Shown: positions 57,301 through 64,000 of the stretch, piece after piece
How the letters are laid out: each line of letters begins with the position of its first letter
How positions within the stretch are numbered: the stretch's first letter is position 1
From: Adiantum capillus-veneris
Taxonomy: Eukaryota; Streptophyta; Polypodiopsida; Polypodiales; Pteridaceae
DNA length: 64,000 nt
Reading direction: 5' to 3'
Assembly: GCA_014529385.2 (NCBI GenBank)
Contig: CM043957.1
Location: 68,442,503-68,506,502 of the forward strand
Position numbers and translations under genes: made by a program
Notes under the pieces: generated by a model
What the model saw: only the letters and a program-made list of their open reading frames with translations
The model's database searches: none
Told to the model about the DNA's origin: nothing

Positions 57301-58410
57301 TTGTCTTGTAGTAAATTTCTCTACAAGTCAACTAATGCCTGCTTTTCAGCACTTGAAGAAGGCCTCATCATCACCAACCAAGAAGATGCCGGTTATCACT
57401 TAACAAGTGGACATGCCATTGCTTTGCAATTTTTGGCCAGGCGAACTATCTCACATGATCATCACCTGCTACCCCAAGGTGACGAGCATCATCATGCAGG
57501 CTTGATGACCCCAACATGCCGACTTAGATGGTATCATAAGCTCATTAAAGATTTCAAGTTGGAATACTCAGACAATAGGGGGAATGAAGACATTCTCTGT
57601 GAGCTTGATAAGATCAAGCAAGGCTAGTTGTTGGTTAGAAGTTATGTAGAAAAGATAAAAGAACTAACCAGACAACTACAAGAAGCTCCCTTAGAGAAAA
57701 GGATGAGATCTTGGTTCATGAATGGATTTAAGAGTAGGAAGTTGAGGGAGCAAGAGGTACCAACACCGACAAAGAATTTCAATGACCTGGTACAGAGAGC
57801 GCTGAAGTTGGAGTAGCAACAGGTGAAAACGGAGAAGGGACATAGGAGAAGACAATCCAATGAGATGAATCCTCCACTGAAGGGAGTTTTAAATCAACTT
57901 CCAGTTCCAATTATTTTGAAAGCGAGCCAGAGGACAAAAGAAAAGCAAAGAAAGGGTCTTGGACCACAAAAATTGAAGAAATGTCCAAGCAAATTGCTGA
58001 GATGCCAAGAAAAGACCCTTAGTGAGAAAATAAAAAAATTGGTGCTCTAAATGCAAATCAAAGGACCACATGTCAAATGAGTGTTCCGGATGCACATATT
58101 GCAAGGCCTTTGGTCATGTATGCAACAGTTGTGGGATTAGGATTCATCAATTCAAAAAGGGAAAGGATGTGTCAATGATCGCACTTACAATTCCAGAAGC
58201 GCCCACGACTGATGGAAATCCAGAAGCGTCCACGACTAATGGAGCCAGTGGGTCTAGAGAAAATGAAGCCAGTACAAGCACTAGAGGGAGAATGGGACAC
58301 TACCAAAATGGACCTCGTAGGGGTAGAGGCCGATAAGACTTCTTTAAAAGAAACATAAACGACTATGGTTGTGGCAAGTACGGCCACTTTGCAGCTTAGT
58401 GTCCAGATGA
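57301..58410 (+). pseudogene. Degenerate gypsy-type Gag with two zinc knuckles
   Basis: Frame 57301-58050 has two TAG stops (57625, 57814) and contains YVEKIKELTRQLQEAP...RMRSWFMNGFKSRKLREQEVPTP...FNDLVQRALKLE, the C-terminal half of a retrotransposon gag domain. After a frameshift two complete CCHC knuckles follow back to back, CSKCKSKDHMSNEC and CTYCKAFGHVCNSC (58043-58132), then in the same frame a third, degenerate one (GCGKYGHFAA, stop, C) at 58364-58400. No protease or pol follows. It lies head-to-head in orientation with the minus-strand pol at 61-64 kb, so it is a separate element. Confidence 0.7.
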
Positions 58411-58689
58411 TACACTGAAGCCAAAGGTAGTGAAGCGGTCCGGGGCAGGCAACAAGAAGAGCAACCTCTAGACACCCTTCAAGGCTCCCGTGCTGCTCAA
58501 TGGGGCTGGGGCACAACACAACACAAACCAAAACAACAAACCCCCAGCCAAATCCCAACTACACAAGGGGCACCACCTAGTTTAAGAGCGAACTAGGACG
58601 CAAAAGAGGAGAATCGTTAGAGAAACCCACAAACAAGCAAGGAATTTACACTAACCCTAACACCAATGGAACACTCTCACACACTAAAA

Positions 58690-58692
<3 letters not shown>

Positions 58693-58774
<82 letters not shown>
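58693..58774. repeat. (GA)n microsatellite, 82 bp
   Basis: Uninterrupted GA dinucleotides. Confidence 0.95.
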
Positions 58775-58777
<3 letters not shown>

Positions 58778-61161
58778 TGCTCGGGCTGCTTTGAAGTGTA
58801 TCGTTAATGATCAAGCAAACATAAATATATATATGTAAGAAAGAGAGAGAAGGGGGAAGGGGGTGCTTGTTGCACTAATGCCTTCTTACAAATCTGTCAT
58901 GACCAATCAAAGTGAGATTAGTATTTGTTCAACATAGCCTGAGTAAATTACACCACAACACATCACAAGAAAAAAGCCACCCCAATCACTGTCTTAAGGC
59001 TAGGGGAGTCCTCTCCACCCTGTCGCCCTCTTACAGCATGTGGGATTTATGGCTAAATTGATAACAATACCCGGAGACAAGCTATCAAGAACTTAAATAA
59101 AACACCAAGACACTTACACATCATTATTGTCCATGACTTCACGTTGGAAGGGAGACAAGGTATCCATGCTTAGTCCAAATTCACCCTCCTTAATTTAGCA
59201 AATGTTGGGCTTACTCTAGTAGGAGAAATGATAGATTTCCTACTCTCAATTTAATGATCACTCTCTCTTACAATGGCATAGAGTTCCCTTGCTAATCACC
59301 CCTAATACAACACATACATATGCTTAATTCCAATGAGATTCCACTCAAGAGCTCCTTCTCAAGAGGTTGAGCTTGGCTTCTCAAGCTATAGCATAGTGCT
59401 CTTTCTTCTCCCCCCTTTTTGAGCTAGCTACACCCTCCTTTTATAGCAATTTTGAAGGCTAGGGTTAATCCTCTAACCATGGTTGGGTTAGATTTTCAAC
59501 AATTTATCTAATTTCTTTTGCTTGGAATTATCAAGAAGTTGGTGGGGAAAGAGAGAGGAGAGAAATGGAGGTGATAGGACTTTTCATAGTGGGTTAGTGT
59601 TAGTAGAGTTAGTATTAATTTACAAATGGAATTGGATATTTACAATGGGAGTATCCATGTAGGATACAAATAAGGAAGAAAAACTCTTAAGAGGTAAGAA
59701 AAGGTGGATTTCTTACAAGGTTGATGCTCCAAGTGTCTTGAGTAGGGCCAATTTTGACGCTTGTTGACGGTCCACTAGCTTTGACGGTACATTTTTTCTC
59801 CACTCTTGACCTTCCTTGATAGACAAGGTAATTGAAGCTGAGTAATCAACCACCATGATGCTGTCTTTTAAGAGAAGAGGCTGAATTTTGTGGTTTTTTT
59901 GATAGATATGGGTAATTTGGAGGAGGAAAAATGAGACTAGGTGGTCAATTTTGGAATGGAATTGTGTGTGGGAGGTATGAGTTCACCATGGTTTCTCTTA
60001 TTCTTCAAGGTTGAGGAGAAGGCGAGTAGGGTGCAGAGAGGAGTGGTGAGAGAGGTGGGGATGATGAGTGGAGAAGTGTGTGTGAAAGAGGAAAATGATA
60101 AAGTGGAAGAGAGAGTGTGGCTGCATAGCATGGAAAAACTGGGGTCCACTAATAAAATCATAGCTCACAGCTCGTAGCTCAAAAGAATATGAAAAAATTT
60201 GAGGCAAAAGTTCAGCCCACGAGCTACAACTTTTGTTTGTATCACCTTTTCAAATTCGGAGAGCAAGTGAACTTTAAAAATTCAGCAAAATTGATCGTTT
60301 TTTTCCACTGCACAAGGTCCTTGTGGGGTCCTTCTTTGGATGATTCTTTTGAATACCTCCAAGAGTGAGCCCTCCATAGTACATGTATGCATGCCACCTA
60401 CCCTTGACCTTATTTGGTAGGTCTATAATTGAAGATATTGTTGAGATCATGATATAAGTGAATAGTACAACTAAGAAAATCAAATATTGAGGGGTCTAAA
60501 AAATATGTACATGTCAAATATAAATAATATAAGTGGAAAAAATATAAAGGGGTCAAAAGAAATCTCTCTCATTATGAGGCTACCATAAAAAGAAAAATAT
60601 TTTTGGTGTTCTAATTTTTTAGAAAAAAAACAAAATAGATGTAGGAAGGGAAAAATCACAATAGTGAAAAAATATACACATAAATAAAACTAGTTTTTTT
60701 GGATTTTTGTTGGGGTGGAGTTACACCAAATATAAGAGAAGCTTACATGAAAATATTTCTATATGGAATAAAGAGTATGAAAAATGGTAAGAAAAATTGT
60801 GGTAATGGTGAGGCAATGTACAGAGCATAAATAACACACACCTAGGTAAAAATATTTAAATAAATACCAAAATAATCATGAAAAAATCTTTTATTTAGGC
60901 CCTATATACAAAGAAATATTTACATACGCATGGGCCATAATATACTTATATTTTTTATATTTTTTATTTTTTCGGCTCAACTAGCCCAATGCCTAGCTAA
61001 TTGAGGGTTTTTTTATTTCAATAAGGAGATATGGGAAAAGTCCCCTAACTCACACGCACCTATATACAGTGAAAGGGTGAGGGTAACCAGAATGTTTGAA
61101 TGATTTGATAGGGGGGGATAACTCACCATGGCAATCACAGAGAGCTGAAAAACGGCTATCA
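58775..61161 (-). other. AT-rich region, probably containing the 3' LTR of the minus-strand gypsy element
   Basis: No gene seen. On the minus strand, GGGGGAGGGCTAC (a polypurine-like tract, 61162-61175) is followed at 61161 by TGATAGCCGTTTTTCAGC, a plausible LTR start. The far end of the LTR could not be found because only one copy is in the window. Confidence 0.4.
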
Positions 61162-61189
61162 GTAGCCCTCCCCCAGAATGATGGTATAT

Positions 61190-62302
61190 TCATGTACCAT
61201 CATAAAGAATATTTTCCAAAGAGAGTGCTTCAGAGTCCTTGACAAGATCTTCATTGTTTGGCCCTTTGGAATTTTGGTTTGTGTTACACTCATGCTTCAT
61301 GGAACAATACTTACATGGGATAGTTGCCTTTTGCTCTGGTAGATCCTTTGGTAGAAGGCGACTCAAGTAAGGCTTCAAGCGATAGCCGTTTACCTTCCTG
61401 GAGTGCTCTTTCCCATTCAAGTCCATAAGTTGATAGTAACTTGAATTGAAAGCCTTCTTGACTATGTATGGCCCCTGCCATCTTGTTTCAAATTTGGCAT
61501 CAAAACGATTATCGAGTCGATTGTCATACCTTAGCACAAGATCTCCTTCATTGATGCCTTTGTCCTTCAGTTTCTTGTCAAGCTTCTTATTTTTCTGTGT
61601 GGCTTTCCTCTTATAGCACTCGTATGCTGCTTCTCTTTTCCACTCAAGCTCAGCTAAGGTAAGAAGTCGATCCATCCATGCTTCTTGATCATCTTGTGAT
61701 GATTTGCCATGAAGTCGCATTGTTGGAATGTTTAGTTCAATTGGCTGTAAAGCCTCTTGACCATAGACCAAGTGAAATGGTGTGAACTCCGTGGCTTCCC
61801 TATATGTGGTTCGATACGCCCACAAGGCACCATCCAAGAAGTCATCCCACAACTTTGTCTTGTTTTTCACCATCTTTCTAATGATGCCTGAAATGACACC
61901 ATTAGCTTTTTCTACCAAACCATTTGATTGGGGATAGTTCGGTGTACTGTGACGATGTAGAATGCGAAGTTCTTCACAGACTTCTATGAGCAATCCCTTT
62001 CTAAACCCTGGACCATTATCAGAAACAATCTCCAAAGGTGTGCCAAATCTACAACAAATGTGAGTGTAGACGAATTTGCTCAATGTCCTCTCATTTACCT
62101 GTGCCACACTTTGTGCTTCCACCCACCTAGTCATATAGTCTACAGCCACTAGAATGTAGAGTTTACCATTTTTTGTCCTAGGCAGAGGACCCATAGCATC
62201 AATGCCCCACTTGTCAAAGGGTCCATTTGCAAGCATGATTTGCCTTGGACCATAAATCAATCTTCTATTCCCATTTACCTGACAATTGTGACAACTTTTA
62301 CA
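61190..62302 (-). pseudogene. Ty3/gypsy integrase, C-terminal part of pol
   Basis: The frame from 62260 to 61190 (356 codons) holds the integrase core D-D-35-E: Asp in GIDAMGPLP (residue 21), Asp in SDNGPGF (81) and Glu in GLVEKANG (117), then WAYRTTYREATEFTPFHLVYG and the GPY/F module FETRWQGPYIV. The zinc-binding HHCC part lies just upstream across a TGA stop at 62300-62302, with HEEACGGH on one side and CKSCHNCQ on the other. The stop separates it from the RT/RNase H frame; otherwise reading is continuous. The integrase would insert element DNA into the host genome. Confidence 0.88.
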
Positions 62303-64000
62303 TCAATGTTGGACATCCACATGTAGACTTGGCCAAACATACCCCGCAAGCAAAGTCTTCTTCACAGTTAATTCTTGGGAAAAATGACCACCACATGCCT
62401 CTTCATGCAAACCTTTTAGAATGGCTAGAATTTTCGCGATAGTTGGTAATCTTCTGCACACTTTATCCTTCCCTCTTTGATAGAGGGAGCCTTCTAGGAA
62501 GAGATACATGCTTGCCTTCTTCATGAGTCTCCTCTTCTGAGCTTTTGTGAAGTCTAGTGGAAACTCACCCTCCAAAATGTAGCCAATGATGGGAGCCAAT
62601 GACTCTAATCCCTGGTACCTCGATTGCTTCACAGCAGCCGCCACCATGATGACCTGCACTTCTTTCTTTACACATGCAACGGCTTGTTGTGCAAGTAAAT
62701 CAGCATCTTCATTTTGTTTCCTAGGAATATGATATAATTGCACCTCCTCAAATGGATTAAATAGCCTACGGATGGTATGAACTTTGGCCCTTAGTCTTTC
62801 ATTTTTGCATGCCCAAATGCCTAAAATCTGCTTCACAATGAGAAGTGCATCCCCTTTTACCATGAGACGTTGAATACCATGGCCAATGCATATTTTTAAA
62901 CCATGAAGTAGTGTGTCATATTCTGCTTCATTGTTGCTAGCTGAACTTGGTAGATTGAACTTCTCTTTCATGACCACCTCTCCACTTGGGTTGAGCAACA
63001 CTAGCCCTCCCCCTGCTTTTCCTGTGGCTCGACGAAAAGCTCCATCAAAGAACAAGGTAAAAGCATTAGGAATACTTTTTGGTGGTGGCAATGGTAGGGT
63101 CTTTACTTCAAGCACCCTAATCTCCTTTTCATGCACCCTATAAGTGAGAATCCCTGCCAATTGTGCACGCACACTATCTTCTACCTTGAAAGAGTATTGA
63201 AACTCTTGCAACTCCATAATCCACTTTGAGATCCTAGTACTAAGATTCATTTGAGATGACACCCAAGGGAACAAATTCTCTGCGGTGAGGATTACAAAAG
63301 GTTTTGGGAGCAAGTAGGATCTAAACTTCCTTATCGCAAACATGAGAGAAAGCATCATGAGTTCTGCCTCCGTGTAGCCTCTCTCTAAAGCATTCATGAC
63401 CCTACTAGCAAAGTAGATGGGCCGCATCCTGGTACTATAGGGATCTTGTTGTAGCAAAACTGCACGAATTGTTTCTTTCCCAGCACTAGAGCTAACAAAG
63501 AATGTGTACTCCCAACAAGGAGGCATGAGTGTTGGTAGCTCTGACAAAATGGCTTTAATGTTACAAAAGTACTCTTCAAGCTCATCAGACCATGCAAATT
63601 CTACTTGTTGTGTCAACTTTTGCAAAGGGTGAAGTAACTCCGAGGCTAAGTGAATGAAGTGTGACATATACTTCACCTTTTGAATGAATGAGATGACCTC
63701 CTTAAGACTCTTGGGTGATGGTAGCTCAATAAGAGCCTTTGCCTTTGAAGGATCCACTTCAATGCCTTTGTAAGAAACTTTATGACCAAGCAAGATTACT
63801 TCATCCTCACCTATATGGCACTTGTCAGGGTTGAGTTGACCTCCCATGTCGTAGAGCTTCTTTAAACCTTCTTCTACCCTTTGTAGATGCAATGATTTTG
63901 AGCTATAAATACAAAAATAATCAATGAACACCCTAATTGACTTTCCAAAGAATGCTTGAATCACCATATTCATGAAACGTTGGAATGTTGCAGGAGCATT
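62303..64000 (-). pseudogene. Tat-type Ty3/gypsy reverse transcriptase with dual RNase H, catalytic Asp lost
   Basis: Continuous frame from the window edge to 62303. At the edge it reads NAPATFQRFMN, a conserved reverse transcriptase block; then VFIDYFCIYS, where the catalytic Asp-Asp pair reads Asp-Tyr (codon 63917-63919), and LLGHKVSYKGIEVDPSKAKAL. A first RNase H-like region (FFVSSSAGKETIRAVLLQQ) lacks the normal Asp. A second, archaeal-type RNase H has its D-E-D-D residues: FFDGAF, NNEAEY, VKGDALL, NEDADLLA. Two RNase H domains mark the Tat lineage of plant Ty3/gypsy elements, in which the older domain has become a non-catalytic connector. The N-terminal part of pol and gag lie outside the window. 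Confidence 0.87.

Noticed and set aside
59937-60207. Overlapping frames on both strands around 60 kb
   Set aside because: No motif, overlapping in opposite directions, in AT-rich sequence that is probably LTR or untranslated.

Overview
The window reads as a repeat-dominated stretch of a large land-plant nuclear genome. The signs are short GT-AG introns in the one ordinary gene, plant-type Ty3/gypsy elements with tRNA-Met primer sites, a Tat-type pol with a second RNase H, plant L1-type LINEs with zinc-knuckle ORF1 proteins, and very many long (GA/CT)n and (CA/GT)n tracts. A seed-free vascular plant such as a fern would fit, but that is inference; nothing here fixes the species. I saw no rRNA, no convincing tRNA and no CRISPR array.

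Layout, 1-21 kb. A LINE (LINE-I, copy 1; 580-2019 and 8574-9560) is split by a complete 6.5-kb Ty3/gypsy element (2025-8568, target duplication CGAAT). That element carries gag and protease but no reverse transcriptase or integrase, and is itself split by a hAT-like miniature element (6213-6865). LINE-I copy 2 (about 13.65-14.49 and 18.28-18.66 kb) is split by a minus-strand LTR element (14494-18272, target duplication AATAT) of a related LTR family with almost no internal region; one of its LTRs holds another miniature element (14949-15401). LINE-I copy 3 lies at 19.34-20.76 kb and shares the same chimeric 3' flank as copy 1.

21-32 kb. A GTTCC-rich hAT-like element (21469-22141), a gypsy gag between two copies of an LTR-like repeat (23362-27165), two further hAT-like miniature elements (28838-29152 and 29736-29880), and the only plausible host gene: a plus-strand RING plus PHD zinc-finger protein (about 30841-32374, three visible exons, both ends missing or unseen).

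32-51 kb. A head-to-tail pile of LINEs. LINE-II copies end in (TC)n and mostly sit beside (TC)n at their 5' end too; LINE-III copies are L1-like with zinc-knuckle ORF1, endonuclease, reverse transcriptase and zf-RVT-like C terminus. Inside them lie a solo LTR (40930-42460, GGCAC duplication), a GTTCC-type miniature element (43954-44362) and a CAAGGT-type one (47170-47676, perfect 8-bp duplication).

51-64 kb. AT-rich DNA with many microsatellites, a duplicated TATA/CT-tract/ATG module, a degenerate gypsy gag with zinc knuckles (57.3-58.4 kb), and on the minus strand the 3' half of a Tat-type Ty3/gypsy pol (61190-64000) with a lost catalytic Asp and one stop codon.

The most notable signal is a group of short non-autonomous hAT-like elements with 8-bp target duplications, CA-starting terminal inverted repeats and dense subterminal arrays of hexamers that differ between families but all end in ACG (CGTACG, GGAACG, GGGACG, GAAACG). 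The second is a LINE family that both ends in and appears to insert beside (TC)n microsatellites.
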